The notes under the pieces: model-generated
What the model saw: the letters and a program-made list of their open reading frames with translations, nothing else
The model's database searches: none
Told to the model about the DNA's origin: nothing
Source: Rathayibacter sp. SD072
GTDB lineage: Bacteria > Actinomycetota > Actinomycetes > Actinomycetales > Microbacteriaceae
DNA length: 40,516 bases
Assembly (NCBI RefSeq): GCF_017355185.1
Contig: NZ_JADILJ010000036.1
Span: 1 to 40,516 of the forward strand
Reading direction: 5' to 3'
Part shown: positions 8,045-16,740 of the stretch, piece after piece
Layout of the letters: every line of letters starts with the position of its first letter
Position numbering within the stretch: the stretch's first letter is position 1
Made by a program: the position numbers and the translations under genes

Positions 8045-8235
8045 GGTGTGGCTCCTTCGGTCGGTGCTGGGCTGGTGAGAGTGGTGTGTGCGGGGATCGC
8101 TTGCTGCACCGTCGCGGTAAACGCGAGAGTGGCGGCCGTGGCCACGAGGGCAGCGGCAGCCAGTAGTGCGACGATCGCGCCGGCCTGGCCGAGCGGACCC
8201 CGTAGCAGCGCGGTCCGGGTGTGGGCGGCGATCAC
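8041..8235 (-). CDS. Tiny single-TM protein of the T4SS operon
   Basis: 64 residues from a GTG start at 8235 that overlaps the upstream stop (GTGA). Its own stop overlaps the coupling-protein start (ATGA). One membrane segment (about 18-42, GAIVALLAAAALVATAATLAF) is followed by a short outside tail rich in Thr/Pro. The tight overlaps on both sides argue that it is translated. The family is not recognised; a small membrane subunit between VirB4 and VirD4 is plausible. Confidence 0.65.
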   Translation of the reverse strand: MIAAHTRTALLRGPLGQAGAIVALLAAAALVATAATLAFTATVQQAIPAHTTLTSPAPTEGATP

Positions 8236-8492
8236 GACGTCGCCTGCTCGAGCAGCGGAGCGGATGCAGGCAGGAACCGGCGAGGCTCGCACCGCTCGTA
8301 GATCGGCCCGTCGTAGCGCGGCGTCGCATCGGCCGCCGCCGCCTCGCAGCTCGTGCCCCAGGTGAGGACGGCCTGGCCGTTGTCGACGTACTCGACGGGC
8401 AGGTCCGTCATGTGGTCCGTGTGCGGCAGCATCGTCGTCATCGCGCAGCCCCAGAGGTAGCCGTCGTAGACGACGGTCGACGCGCAGCTCAT
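8232..8492 (-). CDS. Small hypothetical protein with four cysteines
   Basis: 86 residues (MSCASTVVYDGYLWGCAMTTML...). The start at 8492 overlaps the preceding stop (ATGA) and the stop overlaps the next start (GTGA), so it is coupled on both sides. It has four cysteines (near residues 3, 16, 49 and 68), a GQAVLTWGTSCEAAAADATPRYDGPIYERCEPRRFLP core and no membrane segment. The family is unknown. A T4SS assembly factor is possible from context only. Confidence 0.6.
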   Translation of the reverse strand: MSCASTVVYDGYLWGCAMTTMLPHTDHMTDLPVEYVDNGQAVLTWGTSCEAAAADATPRYDGPIYERCEPRRFLPASAPLLEQATS

Positions 8493-8683
8493 GGCAGAGC
8501 CGGAATCATCACGACGGCGACGACCGTCGCGCCGGCTGCGGTGAGCAGCCAGCCGACGATCGAGAGCGCATGCGGCCGGGTCAACGCGCGGCGCGTCCAC
8601 ACGTCGGTGCCCTGCACCACGACGTGACACATGCTGCCGAGGCCGAAGATCACGACCCCGACGAAGCCCAGCCAGAGGTTCAC
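8489..8683 (-). CDS. Tiny two-TM membrane protein of the T4SS operon
   Basis: 64 residues from GTG at 8683, which overlaps the stop of the VirB4-like gene (GTGA). Two membrane segments are visible: LWLGFVGVVIFGLGSMCHVVV (about 3-23) and ALSIVGWLLTAAGATVVAVVMIPAL (about 39-63). The stop overlaps the next gene (ATGA). Small two-TM proteins are usual T4SS parts (VirB2- or VirB3-like), but no signature settles which this might be. Confidence 0.62.
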   Translation of the reverse strand: MNLWLGFVGVVIFGLGSMCHVVVQGTDVWTRRALTRPHALSIVGWLLTAAGATVVAVVMIPALP

Positions 8684-10644
8684 GGCAGGATCTCCACCAC
8701 GACCGGATCGGTCGCCAGCGGCTCGTTCGCCCGACCGGCGCGGGAGGTGGTGTGCCAGAGCTTGTTGGTGTCGTTGACGTCCAGCTCGGCCGCGGTGAGC
8801 TGCACCCGGATTGGGATGCCGGGCCGGCCACCCACCTTGATCAGGAACCGGCCGCGCCCGGGAGGCTCGGACTCGTGTCCGGATACCGGGTCCCAGGCGG
8901 GCGGGTCCTGCCAGCTCGTGAGCATCGACTGTTCCGCGTTCGACATGGGCACCGCCGAGGTCAGCAATGGCATCTCAGCGCCGGGGAGGCCGCCGCAGAT
9001 GACCATGCCCGAGCGCTCCACGAAGCCCTTGGCCTTCATCCGGTCCTCGTCGGTCGAGAGCGCGAGGAGGTCGCTCATCGTGTGACTGATCATCGCCAGG
9101 CCCACACCGCGGGCACGGTTGAGGCGGGTGAGCGCGTCAACGCGATCGACCATGCCCTTGCCCGCGCGCAGCGCCCGCCACAGCTCATCGAGGATCACGA
9201 AGTAGTGCCGACGGGGCTCCAGGCCTGCTTCCGCGAGGGCGGAGGCGACGTTGACGGTTCCGAATCCGGCGGACCAGCAGGCGAGGAGGATGCTGGCCTG
9301 CAGATCGCCCTCAGAGTCATCGATCGAGGACACGTCATAGACCACCGGCCGGTCCCGCCGCATCGGAGTGGTCGTCTGGCGAGAGAAGATCTCGCCCAGC
9401 CGGCCACCTGTCGTCAGACCGATGAGGGAGGCTTCGAGGTTCTCGGTGATTTCCTTGTACCGCTTCAGTTCGCCCCGGTCGAGGGCGACCTGACGAATCT
9501 CGTCCGGCGCCGCCTGAATCACCGCCAGGAGGTCTGCGAGCACGGGAATGCCCTCGTGCGTCTCGTCCAGGTACTTCAACGCCCGGTCGATGATCGTTTC
9601 CTCCCGGTCACTCGGCGGCTCGGAGCGGAGGATCGTCAGCAGCGCTGCGATCATCGTGTGCCGGCGGCCGTGAGCATCCGCGAGCACCTGAGCTGCGAGG
9701 CGCTGCGACTTCACGGCGTGCTTGCGCAGCTCCTTCGAGTCCTCCCCGCGGGCGTCGAGTTCGACGGCCCGCTCGAGCGCCTGGTCGGCGTCGGCGCGGA
9801 GTCGAGCTGCCGCGGTGGTCGCCTCGCCGGGGTCGAGGATGTTCAAGTACCCGCGGCCGCGGCCGAGGGTGATGACCTGCCCGTCCATCGCGCGAATCAG
9901 GTCCACGTAGTCGGGCTTCAAGTCACCGAGGACCAGCGGGAGGGTGCCGTAGCCGGCGAGCCCCGTGGCCATGCGGCGGGTGAGCGAGGACTTCCCCAGT
10001 CCCGGCTTGCCGAGGACGAACATCGACGGGTTGGAGATGAGCTGCGCCCGCTGGAACCACGAAATCGGATCGCACAGGACCGACGCGCCCGTGGCGAGGT
10101 TCTTCCCGAGGGGAACGCCGATCATGGGCGTTCCGGTGCCGACCGAAAATGGGTAGAGCCCGCAGACCTGCACGGTCGTCGCGCGGAACTCATCGGCGGG
10201 CTGGATCGAGATGGCCTGTCCGCCGCCGCGGCCGAGCCATCCTGTCGACGTCGGCCGCATCGGGCGCTTGGGCGTCGGCTCCTTCTCGCTCTTCTGCTTC
10301 CCGCCCTCGTGCGGAATGGCCCGCTTCTTCCGGGACCGCTTGGAGGGCTTCTCGCGGGCGAGCGGCGATGCCGCAGCGCGAGCCGCGGCGCTCTCCTCTT
10401 GCGCCTTCCGAGCCCGCCGGGACACGGCCCGGCTGTCAGTCGTCGCCGCTGCCGCAGCGCCCGTCGATGGGGCGCCGACCGCGCCCGTGGGCACGGCCGA
10501 GTCGAGGGCGTCGACGTCGACGGCTTCCTCGTTCTGGTCGACGTCGGCGGCGCCGGTGGGCAGCTCGTCCCTGTCGACGGGGGCGGGGACGTCGACGGGC
10601 TCGGTGTCGCGGTGGCGGGAGAAGAGCTTGGTGGTGATGCTCAC
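8680..10644 (-). CDS. VirB4/TraC-like secretion ATPase
   Basis: 654 residues; the energy-providing ATPase of the conjugation channel. About 150 residues of low-complexity Ala/Asp/Lys-rich sequence come first, then the ATPase core with Walker A GKPGLGKSS (212-220) and Walker B FVILDELW (482-489). A QTTTPMRRDRPVVYDVSSIDDSE region and an RNRARGVGLAMISHTMSDL sensor-like helix are typical of HerA/VirB4 ATPases. The start is GTG with GGAGG at 10652-10656. The N-terminal membrane-interaction part of classical VirB4 is missing and is probably supplied by the neighbouring SCO6880-type protein. Confidence 0.9.
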   Translation of the reverse strand: MSITTKLFSRHRDTEPVDVPAPVDRDELPTGAADVDQNEEAVDVDALDSAVPTGAVGAPSTGAAAAATTDSRAVSRRARKAQEESAAARAAASPLAREKPSKRSRKKRAIPHEGGKQKSEKEPTPKRPMRPTSTGWLGRGGGQAISIQPADEFRATTVQVCGLYPFSVGTGTPMIGVPLGKNLATGASVLCDPISWFQRAQLISNPSMFVLGKPGLGKSSLTRRMATGLAGYGTLPLVLGDLKPDYVDLIRAMDGQVITLGRGRGYLNILDPGEATTAAARLRADADQALERAVELDARGEDSKELRKHAVKSQRLAAQVLADAHGRRHTMIAALLTILRSEPPSDREETIIDRALKYLDETHEGIPVLADLLAVIQAAPDEIRQVALDRGELKRYKEITENLEASLIGLTTGGRLGEIFSRQTTTPMRRDRPVVYDVSSIDDSEGDLQASILLACWSAGFGTVNVASALAEAGLEPRRHYFVILDELWRALRAGKGMVDRVDALTRLNRARGVGLAMISHTMSDLLALSTDEDRMKAKGFVERSGMVICGGLPGAEMPLLTSAVPMSNAEQSMLTSWQDPPAWDPVSGHESEPPGRGRFLIKVGGRPGIPIRVQLTAAELDVNDTNKLWHTTSRAGRANEPLATDPVVVEILP

Positions 10645-10708
10645 TGGGGGCCTCCAAGAGGGGACGGAACGACGGCAAAGACGGGCGAGGGCTGACGGTT
10701 AAGCCGGA

Positions 10709-10736
10709 ACGGCACCGGACGTGTGTCCAGTGCCGT
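10709..10736 (-). promoter_or_regulatory. Hairpin between the SCO6880-like and VirB4 genes
   Basis: ACGGCAC-c-GGAC / GTCC-a-GTGCCGT forms an 11-bp stem with a single mismatch and a GTGT loop, in the only sizeable gap (112 nt) inside the T4SS operon. It may attenuate or process the transcript and set the lower level of the downstream ATPase genes. There is no T tract. Confidence 0.45.
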
Positions 10737-10756
10737 CCTGGTGGTGGCGGTGTCCG

Positions 10757-12274
10757 TCACAGGGCTTCCCGAATCTCGTTGGGGATGCGCAGGTGCCGCG
10801 GCAGGACCAGCCCGAGCGGCAGGGCAGCGGCGAAAGCCGAGTCCTGCGACCCGAACGCCGGCCGCATCCGCAGACGGGCCGCTGAGGTGAGGGAGTCGAT
10901 CGCGGCGCGCGCTTCCGGCTCCTGCGTGCGGTCCATCGTCGTGGCCGTCACGATCAGCCCGAAGTTCATCAGCCCCGCACCGGAGGCCTCCTCCGCCGCC
11001 GTCGCCTGCGCCGAACGGGTCGAGAGCGTCGACCGAGCGGTCGGCTTGGTGGACGCGGAGCTGTTGAACTGCGCAGCGTTCAGGTCCGCCTCCACCAGCG
11101 CCGCAGCGCGGGCGGGGTCGATGGGGCGGTAGAGCAGCGTCACGCGCTTGCGGGCGATGTCCCGGTGCGGGGCGAGCAGGCGGGCGAGGATGCCGGCCTG
11201 CACGACGCCGCGGGGCGGAGCGGTCATCGTCCACGACGTCGACACCGCTCCGTCGTGCCGGTAGGAGTCCCAGTGCGCCTCCGCCGCGGCGGGGCCGACG
11301 TCGGTCCACGACAGGTCAGCCACCTCGCCCGCTGCGCGGGCCTGGTCGATGAGGACCGCCGCGTCGGGGTCGTAGGCGGTGCGGATGACCTCGCACAGTT
11401 CCTGAGCGTTCAGCGGTCGAGCGGCGCCGGCACCGGTCGCCGCGAGGGAGGACGTGAGCCCGGGGATGCGCGAGGAGAGGTCGGTGGCGACCTCCTTCGC
11501 GTTGCGGCGCTTCCCGTTGATCCGCGCGGTCGCCGTGAACGTGAGCGCGATATACGCCCGGATCGTCGCAGAGCCAACCGGGTAGCTCTCCACGACCTCC
11601 GCCAGCATCGCTCGAGCAAAGAGCGGAGCGTCGGGGTCCATCGATCCCTCGACCTCACCGCGCAGGCGCGTGCCCGTGTCAGGGGCCGTCTCGACGGTGA
11701 CCGAGGCGGCCTCGATGCCGGGCTCGTCTCCGAGGTTCGCGAGCCAGATGCCGTACTCCGCGACCTGATTGTTGATCTGCTCCTGGTCCACCAGCGCGGC
11801 GCCGTCCGGCTCCGTCGCGAGAACCACGGTGAAGTGCTTCGTCATCGGAGTGCTGATCAGCGCGAACCGGCGCCCGTGAGAGTCCTCGTGCTCCGTCAGC
11901 TGCGACGCCGCCGCGAGGCCGGGGAGCTGGAAGGTCCCCCACTTCGCGCGGCCGATCGGGCCGGAGCGGTAGATGTTCGCTCCCTTGCTCTTGGTACGCC
12001 ACCAGTTCACGCGGACCACCATCCTTCCCAGGGCTGATTGCCCGTGCTTGTCCTTGACCGAGACGGTCAGGAGGATGCCGCCGAAGACGGCAGCGACGAT
12101 CAGAGCCGGCCCGAGGCCGGCGAACATGGACGCGACGATCGAGGACAAGATGCCGACGAACATCACGAGGGTGGCGACCTGCCCGAGCCCGCCGAGGCCG
12201 GCGGTCTGCGGCTTTCGCCAGTTGCCGTAGGTGCGGGCCTTGACCGGATCGGTCGCGGTTGCGGTGCTGCTCAT
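10757..12274 (-). CDS. SCO6880-family conjugation protein
   Basis: 505 residues. An N-terminal pair of membrane segments (about 28-50 and 53-72, VATLVMFVGILSSIVASMFAGLGPALIVAAVFGG) is followed by a large cytoplasmic domain with no Walker motifs. The order matches SCO6880-type proteins of actinobacterial T4SS, which look like VirB3 plus the N-terminal part of VirB4. The true ATPase follows as a separate gene, as here. It is expected at the inner-membrane face of the channel. The start at 12274 lies 4 nt from the stop of the VirB6-like gene. Confidence 0.85.
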   Translation of the reverse strand: MSSTATATDPVKARTYGNWRKPQTAGLGGLGQVATLVMFVGILSSIVASMFAGLGPALIVAAVFGGILLTVSVKDKHGQSALGRMVVRVNWWRTKSKGANIYRSGPIGRAKWGTFQLPGLAAASQLTEHEDSHGRRFALISTPMTKHFTVVLATEPDGAALVDQEQINNQVAEYGIWLANLGDEPGIEAASVTVETAPDTGTRLRGEVEGSMDPDAPLFARAMLAEVVESYPVGSATIRAYIALTFTATARINGKRRNAKEVATDLSSRIPGLTSSLAATGAGAARPLNAQELCEVIRTAYDPDAAVLIDQARAAGEVADLSWTDVGPAAAEAHWDSYRHDGAVSTSWTMTAPPRGVVQAGILARLLAPHRDIARKRVTLLYRPIDPARAAALVEADLNAAQFNSSASTKPTARSTLSTRSAQATAAEEASGAGLMNFGLIVTATTMDRTQEPEARAAIDSLTSAARLRMRPAFGSQDSAFAAALPLGLVLPRHLRIPNEIREAL

Positions 12275-12277
12275 GGG

Positions 12278-13882
12278 TTAGCTCCCGTTCTCGTTGCTGC
12301 CGGTTGCGTCATTAGTGGCCGACTTCACGGCTTCCGCGGCGTGCTTGGCGCCTTCGGCGGCCTTCGTCGCGACGGCGATACCGGCGCCGATCGGGCCGGC
12401 CGCTGCTGCTGCGCCGCCTGCTGCCGCGCCGCCGCCTGCTGCCGCGCCGCCGCCCGCTGCGGCACCCGCGCCGCTCGTCGTGGCGCTTCCCGCGCCGGCT
12501 CCGCTGGTCGCGGCTGACCCGGACGGGTCCGCTGCCGGCGATGACGCAGGAGAGCCAGGAGAGGCCTTGCTGCCGGTCGGGCCGTCCGTGGAAGAGCTGC
12601 CGCCTCCGCCGCCTCCGCCGCCTCCGTTGTTGCTGGCGCGGATCGCACCCGTTGCGATGTCACCCGCGCCGCCGATCGCTGCCGCGCCGAGGAGCAGGCC
12701 CGCGCTTCCGCCGCCGCCGACCGAGGAAACGGCCGGGACGAGGAATCGCATCAGCGCGGGCAGGGCCACGAGCGCGATGAGCATCAGCGCGAGCCCGGTC
12801 ATGATCTGGAACAGACCCGTGCCGTCCGACTTGAACAGGTCGGTGCCGACCATCCGGAACGCGATCGCGTAGACGATCGCCGCGGCAGGCTTGTAGAGGA
12901 TGAACGCGATGGTCCAGGCCATCGCCTTCTTGAACCACTGCCGACCGATTTCGGTGTTCGTGAACGACGCAGCGACCGGGAAGATGCCGGCGAGAACGAC
13001 GAGCATCGCGCCGCGGAACACCATCAGCGCGATCTGGACGTAGGTCATGACCACGGCGAGCATGCCGAGGAAGAACAGCCCGATCAGGCCGATCGGTGAA
13101 GTGAGGGTCAGGCCGATCATCGCGGTGATGTTCGTGCCGAAGCAGTTGCTCTCACCGTTGGTGACGTCACAGTCGGTGGAGTTGTTGAGGATCCACACCG
13201 AGAACGCATCGCCCGCCTGTGTGGCGAGGCGGATCACGACGAGTCCCGCGCCGGCGACGGCGATCAGCGTCAGGACGGAGCCCATCAGCTCCTTCAACGG
13301 AGCCGCGCGCTGCGTCCACGCCATCCGGCCCGCCGCGACGAGGACGGAGAGGACTGCGAGACCGCCGGTGTACCACTGCAACTGTCCCTGCACCCAGCCG
13401 ACGACCGAGGAGGACTCGTTCAGGTGCATCGCCAACGGCAGGAACCCGGTCACGAGCGCCGAGGCGGAGGAGAGCAGCAGGACGGCGAAGATGATGACGC
13501 CGACGCGGCCGAAGTGGGCCTCGCCGTCGCCGTGGCGGCGACGGGAGGCCATCATCACTCCGGCGAAGATCAGGGACATGATCGCGATGCCCGCGGACAC
13601 CCACGTCACGTAGCCGAGGATCGTCTCGAACGCCTCCGGGAGGGGCGGCGTGCCGCCGCCGTTCACTCCGCCGCCGCGGTCTACGACCGTCACCGGCGAC
13701 GGGACGTTGACCCAGAGGGTCCCGAGCGTGGCGATCGCCTTGCCGTAGCCCTCGAAGATGTTGTTGACGAACTCCTGCAAAGCATCGTTCGTCGCCTGAG
13801 AGACGACCTCACCGGCGACCACACCCGCCTGGCATCCGAAGTCCCAGAACGGGCAGGGCGCATCCGGCGCCACTGTCGTCAT
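12278..13882 (-). CDS. VirB6/TrbL-like multi-spanning channel protein
   Basis: 534 residues. The start at 13882 is set by an ATGA overlap with the upstream gene. A 90-residue region outside the membrane with CPFWDFGCQAG comes first, then about eight hydrophobic segments between residues 90 and 400 (for example GYVTWVSAGIAIMSLIFAGVMMA and LIGLFFLGMLAVVMTYVQIALMVF). A long Gly/Ala/Ser low-complexity tail ends the protein. The arrangement matches VirB6/TrbL-like pore subunits of Gram-positive T4SS. Cys in the first loop and in NNSTDCDVTNGESNCFG may form disulfides. Confidence 0.85.
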   Translation of the reverse strand: MTTVAPDAPCPFWDFGCQAGVVAGEVVSQATNDALQEFVNNIFEGYGKAIATLGTLWVNVPSPVTVVDRGGGVNGGGTPPLPEAFETILGYVTWVSAGIAIMSLIFAGVMMASRRRHGDGEAHFGRVGVIIFAVLLLSSASALVTGFLPLAMHLNESSSVVGWVQGQLQWYTGGLAVLSVLVAAGRMAWTQRAAPLKELMGSVLTLIAVAGAGLVVIRLATQAGDAFSVWILNNSTDCDVTNGESNCFGTNITAMIGLTLTSPIGLIGLFFLGMLAVVMTYVQIALMVFRGAMLVVLAGIFPVAASFTNTEIGRQWFKKAMAWTIAFILYKPAAAIVYAIAFRMVGTDLFKSDGTGLFQIMTGLALMLIALVALPALMRFLVPAVSSVGGGGSAGLLLGAAAIGGAGDIATGAIRASNNGGGGGGGGGSSSTDGPTGSKASPGSPASSPAADPSGSAATSGAGAGSATTSGAGAAAGGGAAAGGGAAAGGAAAAAGPIGAGIAVATKAAEGAKHAAEAVKSATNDATGSNENGS

Positions 13883-14607
13883 CGGATTCCTGCCCACGGG
13901 ACGTAGCCACCGAGGCTCTGCAAGGTGACCGGTCGATAGGCGCCCTGGCCATCATCGGAGAGCTGGACCTTCCAGTCGCCCTCCGACCAGCGCAGCTCTG
14001 TGGCGATACTCATTAGTGCCCCCGTGTTCAGCGTGAATGCGATGTCGATCGTCGCGGCGTCGCCGCTGTATGCCAGCGTCTTGAACCCAGTGATCTGACC
14101 GCTGAGTCCGTTGCCGGTGGTGGTGGCCGCCTGGGCCATAGCCGCGTCACGGCCAGGCCCGGGGACGGCGAGCTTGTCCGTGATGGAGTCGCCCAGACTT
14201 CCGTTGGTGCCCATCGCCCAGATGTTCGCCGTAGCGAAGAGGGCGCCTTCCACGGTGTGCGCGTAGCACCGGCGGAGACCGTTCTCGTCGGTGGTTCCAG
14301 GCCCGATATCGGCGGAGCCCGGGGCGGCCATCGTGCCGACGATGGTCCACTCCGTGTCAGGAGCGGACGTGAGGTCGCCCGTCGTCTCGTAGCCGTCCAG
14401 CCCGCAGACGCTTGCAGCCTCCGCGTTGATGTCCGGTGTGGAGCTGGTGTTCGGCGTTGCGGTGGCGGCGGGTGTGTTCTGCCCGCCGCCACCGCCCAGG
14501 GACGTGATCGCGAGGAGGATCGCCGCCAGGACGAGGACTCCGAAGATGATGGCTCCGAAGATGAATCCTCGACTGGTGAACGGGTTGCGAGACTCCGTGT
14601 CGCTCAT
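13879..14607 (-). CDS. Membrane-anchored T4SS protein, possibly VirB8-like
   Basis: 242 residues. A short cytoplasmic N-terminus is followed by one membrane segment (about 14-38, FIFGAIIFGVLVLAAILLAITSL) and a Gly/Thr-rich linker. An outside domain has two cysteines and ends with FTLNTGALMSIATELRWSEGDWKVQL. A single-TM anchor with a strand-rich domain ending in a W-K-V type edge is how VirB8/TcpC proteins look; that assignment is structural inference, not a sequence match. It is coupled to the VirB6-like gene by a 4-bp overlap. Confidence 0.7.
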   Translation of the reverse strand: MSDTESRNPFTSRGFIFGAIIFGVLVLAAILLAITSLGGGGGQNTPAATATPNTSSTPDINAEAASVCGLDGYETTGDLTSAPDTEWTIVGTMAAPGSADIGPGTTDENGLRRCYAHTVEGALFATANIWAMGTNGSLGDSITDKLAVPGPGRDAAMAQAATTTGNGLSGQITGFKTLAYSGDAATIDIAFTLNTGALMSIATELRWSEGDWKVQLSDDGQGAYRPVTLQSLGGYVPWAGIR

Positions 14608-14653
14608 GACGTCATGCCTTTCGTTGGTGGTGCCGGTCGGTATTCCCCGGACG

Positions 14654-14959
14654 CTACGCGCCCATTAGGAACCCGACGATCGTGAACGCGGCGGACACGA
14701 TGATCACGCCGACGAGGAGTCGGCCGAGCCAGCCGCCGATCTCTCCGCCTTCGCCGCGGCGGGCGGAGACGGTCATGGTGACGCCGAGGATGATCAGGCC
14801 GACGACGGCGACGCCGAGGCCGACCCACTTGGCCCAGCCCATGACGACGGTGAAGGACTCGAATCCGGGGGGCATGCCACCGGGGCCCGGGTCGGGGACG
14901 ACGGCGCCGAGGCTGCCGGCGGCCGTGATGAACTCGGTTGCTGCGACGAGTGCAGACAT
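14654..14959 (-). CDS. Small two-TM protein, pilin-like (VirB2/TrbC position)
   Basis: 101 residues. An N-terminal hydrophobic region (VAATEFITAAGSLGAVVP) is followed by a proline/glycine loop. Two strong membrane segments come next (about 45-64, WAKWVGLGVAVVGLIILGVTM, and 80-100, LGRLLVGVIIVSAAFTIVGFLM) joined by a basic loop (SARRGEGGEIGG). Size and topology fit VirB2/TrbC-like subunits, and the gene lies between the lytic enzyme and the VirB8-like gene, a usual place. Actinobacteria are not known to make long conjugative pili, so a channel role is as likely. Confidence 0.72.
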   Translation of the reverse strand: MSALVAATEFITAAGSLGAVVPDPGPGGMPPGFESFTVVMGWAKWVGLGVAVVGLIILGVTMTVSARRGEGGEIGGWLGRLLVGVIIVSAAFTIVGFLMGA

Positions 14960-15029
14960 GGTGTGCTCCGTTTCGTGTTGGTGGTGCGGGGTGTTCGGTG
15001 CCGCCGGTTGGGGCGCCGAAGAGGACCGG

Positions 15030-16199
15030 TTATCCGGTGATGAGGGGGCCGTCCGCGTAGGCGACGTCGAAGTGCAGGTGGTTCGGGGTGTCCCCGAACT
15101 GCGTGATGTGCTGATACGTGGTCGAGCGGCACTGAATCTGGCCGGCGCGCGAGCCCATCGGCACCTGCGGGTCCAGGACCGTCAGGAGTTGCAGAGCGTT
15201 GGGGTCGCAGCCCGTCGTGGCGGTGCCGGCGAAGGAGTAGAAGTCGACCGCGTGGCCGCCGCCGTCCATCCAGTGCGAGGACCCGGTGCCGGCGCCCAGG
15301 AGCGAGCCGGTGCATTGGCGGTTGAGGTCGGAGACGCCGACCTTCCCGAACGTGTTCAGCGCGATCGTGATGATCTGGAGAATGCGGACATCGATCGCGC
15401 AGTTCTCCTTGGCGGTCCCCGCGGCCATGTCGCGGATCTGCTGCGCGTACCGATCCTCGAGAAGCGTCAGGTTGCCGGCGTCCATCGCGGCAACGAGGTT
15501 CGCGGCGAGGGCCTGCGCGTCACCCGAGACGGCGACGCACCCGCCGACCGGCGCGGCCGTGGCGGGCGCCGTGCCCACCGGCGTCGACGGGAGGCCGACC
15601 GGTGCCGTCGACGTCGGGGCGCTCGTGCTGCTGCCGAGGCTGGTGAGGTAGGTCATGATCGCCACGGCGTCGGAGCGGTACTTCGTGTAGTGGTTCGGGT
15701 CGGCGTTGCGCTGCACCTTGTTGATCGCGATGGAGGGCTCCATCGCCTGCCACCCCTCGACCTGCACGAGGCGGTCGAAGAACAGGCCGGCCGAGGTCGT
15801 AGGGTCCATTCGTTGCTCGACGGTGCCCCAGCTCGACTGCTGCTGGAACAGGCCGATCGAGTCAGCGACCGACCCGTCCGGGTTGATCGCGCCGTCGCCG
15901 TAGCTGATGTTCACCAGCGAGGACTCCCCGATCGCCGTCTGCACGCCGAGCGTCTGGCCGTCAGCGCCCAGGCCCTTCGCCGCTCCGGCGTTGGCGATCA
16001 GTGCGGCGTTGACGAGCTGGTCGTGCCCGTAGGCGCCGACCTTCGCGTCCGCGGGGATCGCGGAGACGTTGATCGGTCCGCCGCCCGGCAGACACGCGGC
16101 GGCAGCCGTGCCGCCGAAGAACAGGACCCACAGCAGCAGCGCGATCGCGACGACGGGCACCATGACCGCCGCCAGCACCCCCAGTCCCCCCTTCTGCAT
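15030..16199 (-). CDS. VirB1-like cell-wall hydrolase with a second peptidase-like domain
   Basis: 389 residues that would open the peptidoglycan for the channel. The start at 16199 lies 4 nt after the upstream stop with GGAG before it. A TM anchor (about 7-35) precedes a transglycosylase-like domain with GESSLVNISYGDGAINPDGSVADSIGLFQQQ (catalytic Glu near residue 87) and the RNADPNHYTKYRSDAVAIM region. After a Pro/Thr linker a second domain has HWMDGGGHAVDFYSF and a C-terminal HLHFDVAY, the His/Asp pattern of M15-type D,D-peptidases. Two wall-cutting activities in one T4SS protein is common in Gram-positives. Confidence 0.82.
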   Translation of the reverse strand: MQKGGLGVLAAVMVPVVAIALLLWVLFFGGTAAAACLPGGGPINVSAIPADAKVGAYGHDQLVNAALIANAGAAKGLGADGQTLGVQTAIGESSLVNISYGDGAINPDGSVADSIGLFQQQSSWGTVEQRMDPTTSAGLFFDRLVQVEGWQAMEPSIAINKVQRNADPNHYTKYRSDAVAIMTYLTSLGSSTSAPTSTAPVGLPSTPVGTAPATAAPVGGCVAVSGDAQALAANLVAAMDAGNLTLLEDRYAQQIRDMAAGTAKENCAIDVRILQIITIALNTFGKVGVSDLNRQCTGSLLGAGTGSSHWMDGGGHAVDFYSFAGTATTGCDPNALQLLTVLDPQVPMGSRAGQIQCRSTTYQHITQFGDTPNHLHFDVAYADGPLITG

Positions 16200-16203
16200 C
16201 CGG

Positions 16204-16740
16204 TTACTCCGATGCCAGGGGGGTGATCTGCTCGACAGCCCACGGACCTGTCTCGACGGTGCGGTGGACGTACACGGAGTACTCCCCCGCATCCGTGGGA
16301 ACCAGGATGCGCATCGTGAATGCGCCGTCCCCGTCCCGCACCGACGCGGCGCCGGTGAGGGTCGTGCAGGGCACGTTGGCGGGGTCGACGGTCTCGTAGG
16401 CGACTGCTGCCTGCTGGCTCAGGTATGGGTAGAGCTCAGCGATCCAGGTGTCGTAGTCCAAGGCGGGTCGGCAGAAGGCGGTAGTCGCTGCAACCGCGAT
16501 CGCCACGGTGTCGCCCTCGACCGTCGGCTCCGGCTGCGGCTCCACGTCGGAGAGTTCGGCGGAGGCCGGCGGTGTGCTCTCGGTCGGCCCTGCCTCAGGT
16601 GAAGTCGATGCCTCAGCGGAACGTGTCTCGGGAGCCGTCGACTCCGTAGAGGGTGACGCGGCGTCGGTGCTCGAGCTGGTGCAGCCGGTGGTAATGAGCG
16701 CGAACGCTACGACCAGCGCTGCCTTACTCGGCGTCCCCAT
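16204..16740 (-). CDS. T4SS-associated lipoprotein
   Basis: 178 residues with a lipoprotein signal: basic start, hydrophobic core and lipobox ITTGC (Cys20). A Ser/Thr/Glu/Pro-rich spacer (20-75) leads to a folded domain (75-178) with two cysteines and a strand-rich end, GAFTMRILVPTDAGEYSVYVHRTVETGPWAVEQITPL. That edge resembles NTF2/VirB8-type folds, so it may be a second VirB8-like subunit held outside the membrane. It is the first gene of the T4SS operon. Confidence 0.75.
   Translation of the reverse strand: MGTPSKAALVVAFALITTGCTSSSTDAASPSTESTAPETRSAEASTSPEAGPTESTPPASAELSDVEPQPEPTVEGDTVAIAVAATTAFCRPALDYDTWIAELYPYLSQQAAVAYETVDPANVPCTTLTGAASVRDGDGAFTMRILVPTDAGEYSVYVHRTVETGPWAVEQITPLASE

Noticed and set aside
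8752-10695. Long plus-strand open frame of over 640 codons
   Set aside because: It is antisense to the VirB4 gene, has no known motif and the composition expected from high-GC complementary frames. The minus strand carries clear Walker motifs.
12404-12636. Short GC-rich tandem repeats as a regulatory array
   Set aside because: They encode the Gly/Ala/Ser tail of the VirB6-like protein and are explained by codon repetition.
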